Assembly: GCF_014637725.1 (NCBI RefSeq)
Contig: NZ_BMFC01000009.1
Location: 1-64,000, forward strand
DNA: 64,000 nt
Source: Marivita lacus
GTDB lineage: Bacteria > Pseudomonadota > Alphaproteobacteria > Rhodobacterales > Rhodobacteraceae
Direction of reading: 5' to 3'
Under the pieces are notes generated by a model that saw only the letters and a program-made list of their open reading frames with translations, had not been told where the DNA came from and searched no databases. How positions within the stretch are numbered: the first letter of the stretch is position 1; every line of letters begins with the position of its first letter. Below, in pieces: positions 33,771 to 41,930 of this stretch. The position numbers and the translations under genes were made by a program.

Positions 33771-35657
33771 ATGCAGACCGACGCACTCATCCAGGCCGGG
33801 CTCAACCTGATCGGACAGGCGCTGTCGATCTATGACAGCGATCTGCGGCTGGCCGCCTGCAATGCCCGCTTTGCCGAGATGTTCGACCTGCCCCGGGCCC
33901 TGACCCGTCCCGGCGCAGATTTCGAAGCCACCATCCGCCATCTGGTAGACCGGGGCGAGTATGGCGAGATCGACGATGTCGAAAGCTTCATCGCCACGCG
34001 TGTCGAACAGGCCAGCGCGTTCCAGCCGCATTACATGGAGCGCACCCGCGCCAATGGCCGTACGATCAGCGTCGAAGGCGCGCCGCTGCCCCAAGGCGGC
34101 TGGGTCACCGTCTATACCGACATCACCGCGGTCAAATCGCAGGAACAGCTCTTGCGCACCCGGTCGGAACTGCTGTCCGAAGAGGTGCTGGCCCGGTCCG
34201 AGGAACTCGCGGCCACCAACCGCAAGCTGGCCGCCACCGTGTCCGCGCTCGAGGAGGCGCAGCGCGAACTGACCGAGATGGAAGCCCGCACGCGGCTGAC
34301 CACCGAAATGATGCCGGCCCATATCGCCCACGTGGACAGCGCCGGGTGCTACACGTTTTCCAACCGCCGCCTGTCCAACGTGATGCCGGGGCGTCCATCC
34401 AGGATCGTCGGCCTGCACATCTCGGAGGCGTTGGGAGACGATGCCTATGCCCGCGTCTTGCCGCACCTTCAAATGGCTCTGGCGGGGGATCCTTCGACGT
34501 TTGAATTCACCGATGTGCACAGCTCGCGGCGAATCCGCGTGGCCTTCACCCCCGACGAGTCTGAGAAGGGCGTGTATATCCTGTCGATGGACGTGACCGA
34601 GGAAACCCAGGCACGTGCCGCGCTCCAGCAAACCCGCCGCCGCGAGATGGCAGCGCAACTGACCTCGGGCCTCGCGCATGATTTCTCGAACCTGCTGACC
34701 ATCATCCTTGGCATGCAGTCAAAGCTTGCGCGCATGGACCTGCCGCCCGACGCCGACCCCCTGATCACCGCCACGTTGCAAGCCGCCCGGCGCGGTGGTG
34801 ACCTGCTAAACCGGATCGCCGACATCACCGCGCACCGCGCATGGCGACCCGAACCGCTCGATCTGGGCGCGTTCCTGTCCGACCTGCACACGCTGGCGGC
34901 GCCCTCGCTGCCCGACAGCATCAACCTGCGCGTCGAGACCACCATCACCCAACGCGCCCTGCTTGATTCCGGCCAGCTTCAGGACAGCCTGCTCAACCTC
35001 ATCCTGAATGCCCGCGATGCCTGCGGCGACCAAGGCATCATCCGCCTGACCGCGACAGAATTGCGCGACACCTGGATCGACTTCACCGTAGAGGATACGG
35101 GCGCGGGATTTTCCGACGACGCGCTGAAACACGCGCTTGATCCGTTCTTCACCACCAAGGGCGATGGCGGCTCGGGGCTTGGCCTGTCGATGGTCTATGA
35201 CACGGCGAAACTGGCAGGCGGGCAGCTGCGCATCGGCAATACCGGAACCGGCGCCAAGGTCACCCTGCGCCTGCCCCTGCGCCATGCGGCAAAGCACCTG
35301 AGCAACGAGCTTGTGCTGCTGGTCGAGGACAGCCCGGATCTGCGTACCACGATCCGCGACATGCTCACCAGCCTTGGCCACAGTGTGATCGAGGCCACCT
35401 CGGTCGACGAAGCACTGGCGCTGGCACAAGGTGTGCCGGACATCGCCTTCGTGCTGTCGGACATCTCGCTCGAAGGACCGGCCTTGGGCACCGAACTGGT
35501 GACCGCTCTGCCCAGGAAACCCGTCTACCTGATGACCTCCCTGCCCGTCTCCGACCCACGTCACCGGGACGCCGCATCGAAAACCGCCGTCCTGCCGAAA
35601 CCCTTTACCAATTCCGATCTGGCCGCGTTTCTGGGCCACGAGGACGCGCTGACATGA
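33771..35657 (+). CDS. PAS-domain hybrid sensor histidine kinase with receiver domain
   Basis: A 628-aa protein with no clear membrane helix, so probably cytosolic. A PAS_7-like domain lies at residues 5-120 and a coiled coil at 125-175. A second PAS follows at 175-280. The dimerisation/phospho-acceptor box LAHDFSNLL has His at 303. ATP-binding N (NLILNARDA, 409-417) and G boxes (DTGAGF, GSGLGLSMV) are present. The C-terminal receiver spans about 513-625, with Asp 564 (LSDISLEG) and Lys 610. The HDFSN box is of the NtrB/hybrid type. Its stop overlaps the response regulator start by 4 nt. It is divergent from the CoA-ligase operon. Confidence 0.9.
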   Translation: MQTDALIQAGLNLIGQALSIYDSDLRLAACNARFAEMFDLPRALTRPGADFEATIRHLVDRGEYGEIDDVESFIATRVEQASAFQPHYMERTRANGRTISVEGAPLPQGGWVTVYTDITAVKSQEQLLRTRSELLSEEVLARSEELAATNRKLAATVSALEEAQRELTEMEARTRLTTEMMPAHIAHVDSAGCYTFSNRRLSNVMPGRPSRIVGLHISEALGDDAYARVLPHLQMALAGDPSTFEFTDVHSSRRIRVAFTPDESEKGVYILSMDVTEETQARAALQQTRRREMAAQLTSGLAHDFSNLLTIILGMQSKLARMDLPPDADPLITATLQAARRGGDLLNRIADITAHRAWRPEPLDLGAFLSDLHTLAAPSLPDSINLRVETTITQRALLDSGQLQDSLLNLILNARDACGDQGIIRLTATELRDTWIDFTVEDTGAGFSDDALKHALDPFFTTKGDGGSGLGLSMVYDTAKLAGGQLRIGNTGTGAKVTLRLPLRHAAKHLSNELVLLVEDSPDLRTTIRDMLTSLGHSVIEATSVDEALALAQGVPDIAFVLSDISLEGPALGTELVTALPRKPVYLMTSLPVSDPRHRDAASKTAVLPKPFTNSDLAAFLGHEDALT

Positions 35658-36355
35658 CCAGACCCCTGATCACCATTCTCGACGACGAACCCGCGATCCG
35701 CACCATGTTGTCCGAAGCGCTCGAAGACGCAGGCTACGACACCCAGTGCTTTGCCCGCGCCGCAGAATTCGAAACCGCCCTGCGCCGCACGACGCCCGAT
35801 GTCTGCCTTGTCGATCTGGGTCTGCCCGACCGCGACGGGCTGAGCCTCGTGCACCGTCTGGCGCTGGAACAGGGGGCTGTGGTCATCATCATCTCGGGCC
35901 GCGCGCAGGTGCAGGACAAGATCACCGGGTTGGAGCTTGGGGCGGATGACTACATCATCAAACCCTTCGATCCCGCCGAGGTGGTGGCCCGAGTCCGCGC
36001 CCGCCTGCGCACCCGAAGCGCGCCCGCGCCCACCGGCCAGACCGCGCGCTTCAACGGCTGGACCGCCCATTTCGACCGCTACTCGCTGCAGGATGAGACT
36101 GGCAGCGAAACCCCGTTCTCCCATGCCGAGGGCGAGGTGCTGCGGCTCTTCCTTGAAAGCCCCAATCGCTTGATCACCCGCCACTACATGCAGGACACGC
36201 TGGGCGGTGCGGCAGGGGACAGTTTCGACCGCGCGATGGACGTCCGCATTTCGCGCCTGCGCACCAAGCTGCGCGAAGATCCCAAGAACCCCCGCCTGAT
36301 CAAGACGATCTACGGCGCGGGCTATATCTTTCTGGGCGAAGTGACCTGGAGCTGA
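35654..36355 (+). CDS. OmpR/PhoB-type response regulator
   Basis: A 233-aa regulator with an N-terminal receiver (acidic pair DD at 10-11, phospho-acceptor Asp 54 in LVDLGLPDRDG, conserved Lys in IIKPF near 105). The C-terminal winged-helix DNA-binding domain (about 130-230) ends RLIKTIYGAGYIFLGEV. Its start overlaps the kinase stop, so the two form a phosphorelay pair (kinase His, kinase receiver, regulator). Targets are unknown; the adjacent divergent acyl-CoA ligase operon is the obvious first candidate. Confidence 0.92.
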   Translation: MTRPLITILDDEPAIRTMLSEALEDAGYDTQCFARAAEFETALRRTTPDVCLVDLGLPDRDGLSLVHRLALEQGAVVIIISGRAQVQDKITGLELGADDYIIKPFDPAEVVARVRARLRTRSAPAPTGQTARFNGWTAHFDRYSLQDETGSETPFSHAEGEVLRLFLESPNRLITRHYMQDTLGGAAGDSFDRAMDVRISRLRTKLREDPKNPRLIKTIYGAGYIFLGEVTWS

Positions 36356-36356
36356 C

Positions 36357-36518
36357 TCATAAGCCCAATGCCGAGCGCATGATCGGCAAAACGGCCGCCG
36401 CAACGACCCCGACAAGCGCCGCGATGGCAAACCGCGCCAAGGGTTTCGGGAAGCGCGGGCTGACAAGGCCCAGCCCGCCGCAGACCAGCGCATAAAACGC
36501 CATCGCCGTGAAATCCAT
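36357..36518 (-). CDS. 53-aa membrane protein
   Basis: A small open reading frame too short for most gene finders. GGAGGGG stands 6 nt before its ATG. The product opens MDFTAMAFYALVCGGLGLV and ends IMRSALGL, with two hydrophobic helices (about 5-20 and 30-47) separated by a SPRFPKP turn. It fits exactly between the convergent response regulator stop (1 nt away) and the upstream amidohydrolase. I do not recognise the family; the ribosome site, helix pattern and fit in the gap make it probably real. Confidence 0.65.
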   Translation of the reverse strand: MDFTAMAFYALVCGGLGLVSPRFPKPLARFAIAALVGVVAAAVLPIMRSALGL

Positions 36519-36564
36519 GCTGCGCCCCTCCGTTCGTCGGGATCAGCCTAGCACGGCAAAGCCG

Positions 36565-37764
36565 TCAGCCCAAAGCCTCAACCGCCCCCGCCAGAACCCT
36601 CAGCCCGGTCACCAGATCGGCCTCGTCCGTGTCTTCGCCGAAGGCATGGCTGATCCCATTGATCGACGGCACAAAGAGCATCGCCACCGGCATCAGCTTC
36701 GACAGGTTGGTCGCATCATGCAGCGCGCCCGACGGCATCACGCGCCAACGACCCGGCACCTCTGACTCTGCCGCGCCTTCAAGCGCGCCGCGCAGCCGCA
36801 TGTCCATCTGCACAGGCTCCAGCCCCAGCATCGGCCCGAAATCCAGATCGAAACCGCCAGAGGACGCCACCTCTTCCGCCGTCTCAAGGATGATCCGCTC
36901 CATCCGCCCCAGCCGGTCCGCATCGCCATCGCGCCACTGCATCGAAAATTTCACCCGTCCCGGCACGATGGACGAGGCATTCGGATGCAGCGTCACATGC
37001 CCGATGGTCCAGACGGTCGAGGGCGTCACCACATTGGCGAACCGTTCCGCGATCAAGGCGTTGAACCGCGACAGCGCCTGGAACGCATCACGCCGCCCCT
37101 GCATCGGCGTGGTGCCCGCGTGGTTCTGCTCACCGACAAGCGTGATCTTCATGTCCCGGATGCCGACAATGGCGTCGACCACCCCGATGGCCTCGCGTTC
37201 ACGGTCCAGAACCGGCCCCTGCTCGATATGCATCTCCAGGAACCCGCTGAAGCGGCCGGGCTCGACAAAACCCTCCGACCGCCCCGGCATCCGCGCCCGC
37301 GCCTCGGCAAAGCTCAGGCCGTCCCGGTCGCTCAGCCCGTCCGCCTTGTCCAGCGACAGATTTCCCGACCACACGGCGCTTCCGGTGGTCACGCCGAACC
37401 GCCCTTCTTCGTCCTGAAACGACACCACCGACACCGGCGGCCCACCTGCCTCGACCGAGGCCCGCGCCACTTCCAAAGCCGCGATCACACCCAGCGCCCC
37501 GTCAAGCCAGCCGCCCTCTGGCTGGCTGTCCGTATGCGATCCCATGAGCAGGGATCGCCCTTCGGCCAGACCGAACACCGATCCCACCGGATCGACATGC
37601 ACCGACAGCCCCGCGTCCCGCATCCGCCCTGCCAACCACTCGCGCGCTGCGATATCGGGCTCGGAATAGGCCGGGCGCACCACGCCCTTGCCGACCCCTG
37701 CGGCCCCGAAGCTCCGCAACGCATGAAGGTCCGCCAGAAAACGGTCAGGCCGGATGGGCAGCAT
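36565..37764 (-). CDS. M20 family Zn-dependent amidohydrolase (allantoate amidohydrolase/hydantoinase-carbamoylase type)
   Basis: A 399-aa di-metal peptidase-fold hydrolase. The metal-ligand blocks are [20 protein letters not shown] (near residues 74-93), FQDEEGRFG near 117, [13 protein letters not shown] near 175 and a late [18 protein letters not shown]. The family removes carbamoyl or ureido groups from N-carbamoyl-amino acids or allantoate. The exact substrate is not evident. The start has AGAAGAAGGA upstream, part of a 27-nt leader sequence identical to that before dut. Confidence 0.87.
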   Translation of the reverse strand: MLPIRPDRFLADLHALRSFGAAGVGKGVVRPAYSEPDIAAREWLAGRMRDAGLSVHVDPVGSVFGLAEGRSLLMGSHTDSQPEGGWLDGALGVIAALEVARASVEAGGPPVSVVSFQDEEGRFGVTTGSAVWSGNLSLDKADGLSDRDGLSFAEARARMPGRSEGFVEPGRFSGFLEMHIEQGPVLDREREAIGVVDAIVGIRDMKITLVGEQNHAGTTPMQGRRDAFQALSRFNALIAERFANVVTPSTVWTIGHVTLHPNASSIVPGRVKFSMQWRDGDADRLGRMERIILETAEEVASSGGFDLDFGPMLGLEPVQMDMRLRGALEGAAESEVPGRWRVMPSGALHDATNLSKLMPVAMLFVPSINGISHAFGEDTDEADLVTGLRVLAGAVEALG

Positions 37765-37773
37765 GATGTCAGT

Positions 37774-37800
37774 CCTTCTTCTTTTTCCAAATATGCAAAC
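37774..37800 (-). repeat. 27-nt leader sequence, copy 1 (identical to one before dut)
   Basis: On the minus strand this begins GTTTGCATATTTGG and ends with the purine-rich AAAAAGAAGAAGG that serves as ribosome-binding site for the M20 hydrolase. Every base equals that at 58410-58436 before dut. Beyond the 27 nt the flanks differ. Confidence 0.7.
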
Positions 37801-37883
37801 GCGACATCACCCAAAGGCTCGGCATCCGATTGCGCGTCACCGCAGCAAACGCGTGTCGGCCAAAGGGCGCAAGCCCGACGCCG

Positions 37884-37918
37884 AGAAAAAAAGAGCGCGT
37901 CCCGCAAGGGGCGCGCTC
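37884..37918 (-). terminator. Intrinsic terminator of the PRC-barrel gene
   Basis: GAGCGCG (37893-37899) pairs with CGCGCTC (37912-37918), extended by CCC/GGG around a GCAA tetraloop. On the minus strand seven T residues follow (37892-37886). It stands about 30 nt after the PRC-barrel stop. Confidence 0.9.
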
Positions 37919-37948
37919 ATTCTTTTCATAGGTCGGCAATCCACAGGT

Positions 37949-38299
37949 CTATTCGTCGAAGGGCTGCAACGCTTCAAGCTGCGCCTCGGTCATCTTGCTC
38001 ACGTAATACGAGCCGGTCCATGTCAGCGCCTCCAAGGGCACGCTCACGTCCGAATCGCCAAAGTCCAGAAACCCTCCGATTTCCAACAGGAAACCGGCCG
38101 GTTCGCCATCGGCGTCGATCAGGATCTCCCTGACCTCACCGATCATTTCGTCATCGGTGTTCCGCAACTCGGTTCCCTCGACAGATTGCAGATAAGTGGC
38201 GTCGCGGGTCTCCACCGGCCCCGCTGCACCCTCTTCGGCATCCTGCGCAAAAAGCGGTCCTGCGCACAGCAGCGCGGCGCATGTGATCAATCGTGTCAT
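37949..38299 (-). CDS. Exported PRC-barrel domain protein
   Basis: A 116-aa protein with a signal peptide ending AGPLFAQ. The mature part is a single PRC-barrel: LQSVEGTELRNTDDEMIGEVREILIDADGEPAGFLLEIGGFL, followed by VSVPLEAL. PRC-barrels bind protein or RNA partners, and exported short forms are common in alphaproteobacteria with no assigned job. The start at 38299 is set by the signal peptide. A strong terminator closes the gene. Confidence 0.85.
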   Translation of the reverse strand: MTRLITCAALLCAGPLFAQDAEEGAAGPVETRDATYLQSVEGTELRNTDDEMIGEVREILIDADGEPAGFLLEIGGFLDFGDSDVSVPLEALTWTGSYYVSKMTEAQLEALQPFDE

Positions 38300-38358
38300 G
38301 GCGTGTCTCCCGAATGGTTCGCCCGGAAAACAACCAAACCCGCAATGTGGTTCCGATG

Positions 38359-41127
38359 TTACTCTGCGGCCACTGCTTCCACATCCGCCGCCTCGACCCG
38401 CACCGCCGAGAATTTGAACTCGGGGATCTTGCCATACGGGTCCAGCGCGGAGTTGGTCAGGATGTTCGCCGCCGCCTCGACGAAGGCGAAGGGCAGGAAC
38501 ACCATGTCGAGCGCGACCGCGCGGTCGGCGCGCGCCATCACGACAACCGATCCGCGCTTGGTGGTCAGGCGTACATGGCCGCCCGGTTCCACACCCAGCC
38601 TGCGCAGGGTCGACGGATGCAGCGAACAATTCGCCTCCGGCTCCACCGCATCGAGCACCATGGACCTCCGCGTCATCGACCCGGTATGCCAGTGTTCCAA
38701 CTGCCGACCCGTTGTCAGGATCATCGGGTATTCCGCGTCCGGCACATCATCGGGCGCAATCACCGAGGCAGGCGTGAACCGCGCCCGCCCGTGCGGACGG
38801 GGGAAGCCATCGCCGAACACGATCGGCTGGCCCGGGTCCTCGGGCGACAGCGACGGGTAGGTCACAGCGTTTTCGCGCGCCAGCCGGTCCCAGGTGATGT
38901 TGGCAAGCGATCGCATGTTCAGCTTCATCTCGGCAAACACATCAGCCGGGCTGTCATACTCCCAGTCCATACCACACCGCCGCGCCAGTTCGGTCGTGAT
39001 CGCCCAATCCTCGCGCGCCTCGCCCGGAGGTGTCACGGCGGGACGGCCCATCTGCACCTGCCGGTTGGTGTTGGTCACCGTGCCCGACTTTTCCGCAAAG
39101 GCGCTGGCGGGCAGGATCAAGTCGGCATAATTCGCGGTCTCGGTCAGGAAGATGTCCTGCACCACCAGCATGTCCAGCTTGGCCAGCGCATCGCGGGCAT
39201 GTTCGACATCGGGGTCCGACATGGCGGGATTTTCGCCCAGGATATACATCGCCTTGATGTGACCGTCATGGACCGCATCCATGATCTCGGTCACGGTCAG
39301 ACCCTTCTGGTTCGAGAAATCCTCGGACCCCCAGACCTCGGTAAAGGCGGATCGCACGCCGTCATCCATCACCGACTGGTAATCGGGCAGGAACATCGGA
39401 ACGAGACCGGCATCCGACGCGCCCTGCACGTTGTTCTGTCCGCGCAGCGGGTGGAGCCCGGCACCGGGACGACCCACATGGCCGGTCATCAGCGCCAATG
39501 AGATCAGGCAGCGCGAATTGTCGGTGCCGTGAATGTGCTGGCTGACACCCATCCCCCAAAAGATCATCCCCGCCTGCGCGGTTGCGAAATCGCGGGCCAC
39601 GGCGCGCAAGGTCTCGGCGTCGATGCCGCAAATATCGGCCATCTTTTCGGGCGGGAAATCCGCAAGATGCGCCTTCTCCGCCTCCCAGTTCTCGGTATAG
39701 GCCTCGATATACTGACGGTCGTAGAGCTCTTCCTCGACGATCACATGCATGATCGCGTTGAGCATCGACACATCCGCACCGGGGCGGAATTGCAGCATAT
39801 GCGTCGCGTGGCGTTTGAGCGCCTGACCGCGTGGATCCATCACGATCAGCTTGCCACCGCGCTTGGCGAATTGCTTGAAATAGGTCGCCGCCACGGGATG
39901 GTTCTCGACCGGGTTCGCACCGATCACGATGGCCACATCGGCATGCTCGATCTGGTTGAACGTGGCCGTCACGGCACCCGATCCGACGTTTTCCAGCAAG
40001 GCCGCAACCGAAGACGCATGGCACAGCCGGGTGCAGTGATCCACGTTGTTGTGGCCAAAGCCCTGACGGATGAATTTCTGGAAGAGATACGCCTCTTCAT
40101 TGGTGCACTTGGCGGACCCGAAGCCCGCGACCTCGCGCCCCCGGCCCTTGAGCCCCTTGGCGGCGAAATCCAGCGCCTCGTCCCAGGACGCCTCGCGGAA
40201 CACCTCTTGCCAGTTGTCCGGATCGACGTTCAGCCCCTTGGCAGGCGCATCCTCGCGCCGGATCAGCGGCTTCGTCAGGCGGTGATCGTGGTGGATATAG
40301 TCGAACCCGAACCGGCCCTTGACGCAGAGCCGCCCTTCGTTGGCCGGCCCGTTGATCCCCTCGACATAGACAACCCGGTTGTCCTTGACCTTGAGCGACA
40401 CCTGGCAGCCCACGCCGCAGAACGGGCAGACGCTTTCGACCTCGCTGTCGTAATCCTTGCTGTCGCCCTGCTGCTGGTCGTCCAGCACGGTCGCCGGCAT
40501 CAGCGCGCCCGTCGGGCAGGCCTGCACGCATTCACCACAGGCCACGCAGGTCGAGACCCCCATCGGGTCGTCGAAATCGAACACCGGGTAGGCATCATGC
40601 CCGCGCCCGGCCATGCCGATCACGTCGTTCACCTGAACCTCGCGGCAGGCGCGCACGCACAGGCCGCACTGGATGCAGGCATCGAGGTTGACGCGCATCG
40701 CGACATGGCTGTCATCGAGCAGCGGAATGCGTTCGACCTCAAGCGTCGGCAGACGGCTTTCCGTGATGCCGTTCGCATCGGCCATGTCCCAGAGATGCGA
40801 GGATTTGTCATGCGAAGCCTCACGCTCGGGCTGATCGGCAAGCAGCATCTCGACCACCATCTTGCGCGCGGATGTCGCGCGGGTGGAATCGGTCGTGACC
40901 ACCATGCCCGGCGCGGGTTCGCGGATGCAGGATGCCACCAGCACCCGCTCGCCTTCGACCTCGACCATGCAGGCGCGGCAATTACCATCGGGGCGATAGC
41001 CGGGCGCGGGCTTGTGGCACAGATGCGGGATCACCAGACCACGGCCGTTTGCGACCTCCCAGATGGTCTCGCCCGGTTGGGCCTCAACCTCTGTGCCGTC
41101 CAGAGTAAAGCGGATCGTGTCAGTCAT
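38359..41127 (-). CDS. Formate dehydrogenase alpha subunit (Mo/W-bis-MGD, cysteine type)
   Basis: A 922-aa molybdopterin oxidoreductase. A [2Fe-2S] domain (HLCHKPAPGYRPDGNCRAC, residues ~36-54) is followed by two ferredoxin clusters (CIQCGLCVRAC near 150, CVACGECVQACP near 190). The catalytic part opens with the [4Fe-4S] motif CPFCGVGC near 225. The active-site loop NNVDHCTRLCHASS has Cys, not selenocysteine, as Mo ligand. It oxidises formate to CO2. The domain order is that of soluble NAD-linked FdhA/FdsA, but no beta or gamma subunit gene is adjacent. Start 41127 precedes the conserved TDTIRFTLDG. Confidence 0.9.
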   Translation of the reverse strand: MTDTIRFTLDGTEVEAQPGETIWEVANGRGLVIPHLCHKPAPGYRPDGNCRACMVEVEGERVLVASCIREPAPGMVVTTDSTRATSARKMVVEMLLADQPEREASHDKSSHLWDMADANGITESRLPTLEVERIPLLDDSHVAMRVNLDACIQCGLCVRACREVQVNDVIGMAGRGHDAYPVFDFDDPMGVSTCVACGECVQACPTGALMPATVLDDQQQGDSKDYDSEVESVCPFCGVGCQVSLKVKDNRVVYVEGINGPANEGRLCVKGRFGFDYIHHDHRLTKPLIRREDAPAKGLNVDPDNWQEVFREASWDEALDFAAKGLKGRGREVAGFGSAKCTNEEAYLFQKFIRQGFGHNNVDHCTRLCHASSVAALLENVGSGAVTATFNQIEHADVAIVIGANPVENHPVAATYFKQFAKRGGKLIVMDPRGQALKRHATHMLQFRPGADVSMLNAIMHVIVEEELYDRQYIEAYTENWEAEKAHLADFPPEKMADICGIDAETLRAVARDFATAQAGMIFWGMGVSQHIHGTDNSRCLISLALMTGHVGRPGAGLHPLRGQNNVQGASDAGLVPMFLPDYQSVMDDGVRSAFTEVWGSEDFSNQKGLTVTEIMDAVHDGHIKAMYILGENPAMSDPDVEHARDALAKLDMLVVQDIFLTETANYADLILPASAFAEKSGTVTNTNRQVQMGRPAVTPPGEAREDWAITTELARRCGMDWEYDSPADVFAEMKLNMRSLANITWDRLARENAVTYPSLSPEDPGQPIVFGDGFPRPHGRARFTPASVIAPDDVPDAEYPMILTTGRQLEHWHTGSMTRRSMVLDAVEPEANCSLHPSTLRRLGVEPGGHVRLTTKRGSVVVMARADRAVALDMVFLPFAFVEAAANILTNSALDPYGKIPEFKFSAVRVEAADVEAVAAE

Positions 41128-41256
41128 GGCGGTCTCCCTTGTCGCGGTCACTCTAACCGCAATTCGGGCCTGTCGTGGATCAACAATCCCGACAGTTTGG
41201 CGCGGATTTGCGGCTGTGCCGTTTCCGATGCGAACAATTCTCTCCGACAAGGGCGG

Positions 41257-41282
41257 TGCAAGCCATTTCGACATGGCTTGCA
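41257..41282. other. Perfect 10-bp hairpin upstream of the formate dehydrogenase gene
   Basis: TGCAAGCCAT (41257-41266) and ATGGCTTGCA (41273-41282) pair around a 6-nt loop. It lies between the GST stop and the formate dehydrogenase start, 130 nt upstream of the latter. No T tract follows on the minus strand. It might end GST transcription or bind a regulator. The rest of this ~180-nt gap shows nothing I recognise. Confidence 0.45.
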
Positions 41283-41307
41283 AAGGGGCTTTCGACAGCC
41301 CGCGCCC

Positions 41308-41892
41308 TTACAGCGCCGCCGCGCGTTCAAAGGCGGGACGGGTCCGCAACCGCCGCAGGTACTCCACCAGCGCCTCCGGCGCATCCGGGAAGCCCGCGTT
41401 CCGCGCCCAGCCCAGGCAATGTGCCAGCAGGAAGTCCGGCACCGTCAGGTCATCGCCCGCGAGACAATCCGACGACAGATCCGCCGCGATCCGGTCAAGG
41501 TTTCTTGCGAACTCGGCCTTGAGGCTGTCCTTCACCGCAGGAACGCGCTGGTCTTCGGGCAGGATGAAGCTGTGCCGCGCCGCAGTCCACAGGATCGCGT
41601 CCACCTCGTCCAGCACCCGGAATGTCCATGCGTCCTGCCACGCGCGGGCCACCGTTCCCGCAGGCCGTGTGAATGCCCCATGCTTGTCCGCGAGATAGGT
41701 CAGGATCGCCGTCGAATCGGAAATCACATCCTCCCCGTCCACCAGCACCGGCACCTTGCCCGCCGGGCTGAACGCGCGCACGTCTTCGGATCGCGGCGCG
41801 GCGGGCACATGCTGATACGGCACACCCAGCTCTTCCAGCAACCACAAGGGCCGAAAGGCCCGCGTCGCCCGATTGCCCACAAGTTTGTACAT
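41308..41892 (-). CDS. Glutathione S-transferase family protein
   Basis: A 194-aa GST. The N-terminal thioredoxin-like domain shows MYKLVGNRATRAFRPLW, then GKVPVLVDGEDVISDSTAILTYLAD (cis-Pro V-P and glutathione-binding D-S near residues 46-62). The C-terminal helical domain has the N-capping LTVPDFLLAHCLGW near 145. It conjugates or reduces with glutathione; substrate unknown. The start at 41892 is preceded by GGGAGGA. A terminator hairpin sits immediately before this ribosome site. Confidence 0.88.
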   Translation of the reverse strand: MYKLVGNRATRAFRPLWLLEELGVPYQHVPAAPRSEDVRAFSPAGKVPVLVDGEDVISDSTAILTYLADKHGAFTRPAGTVARAWQDAWTFRVLDEVDAILWTAARHSFILPEDQRVPAVKDSLKAEFARNLDRIAADLSSDCLAGDDLTVPDFLLAHCLGWARNAGFPDAPEALVEYLRRLRTRPAFERAAAL

Positions 41893-41904
41893 GTCCGTCC
41901 TCCC

Positions 41905-41924
41905 AAAACCGGGCACCTGCCCGG
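41905..41924 (-). terminator. Intrinsic terminator after holA; copy of the dispersed palindrome
   Basis: CCGGGC-ACCT-GCCCGG (41909-41924) is followed on the minus strand by TTTT and then directly by the GGGAGGA ribosome site of the GST gene. It lies 7 nt after the holA stop. It is the third copy of the CCGGGC-N4-GCCCGG element. Confidence 0.65.
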
Positions 41925-41930
41925 CAAACC

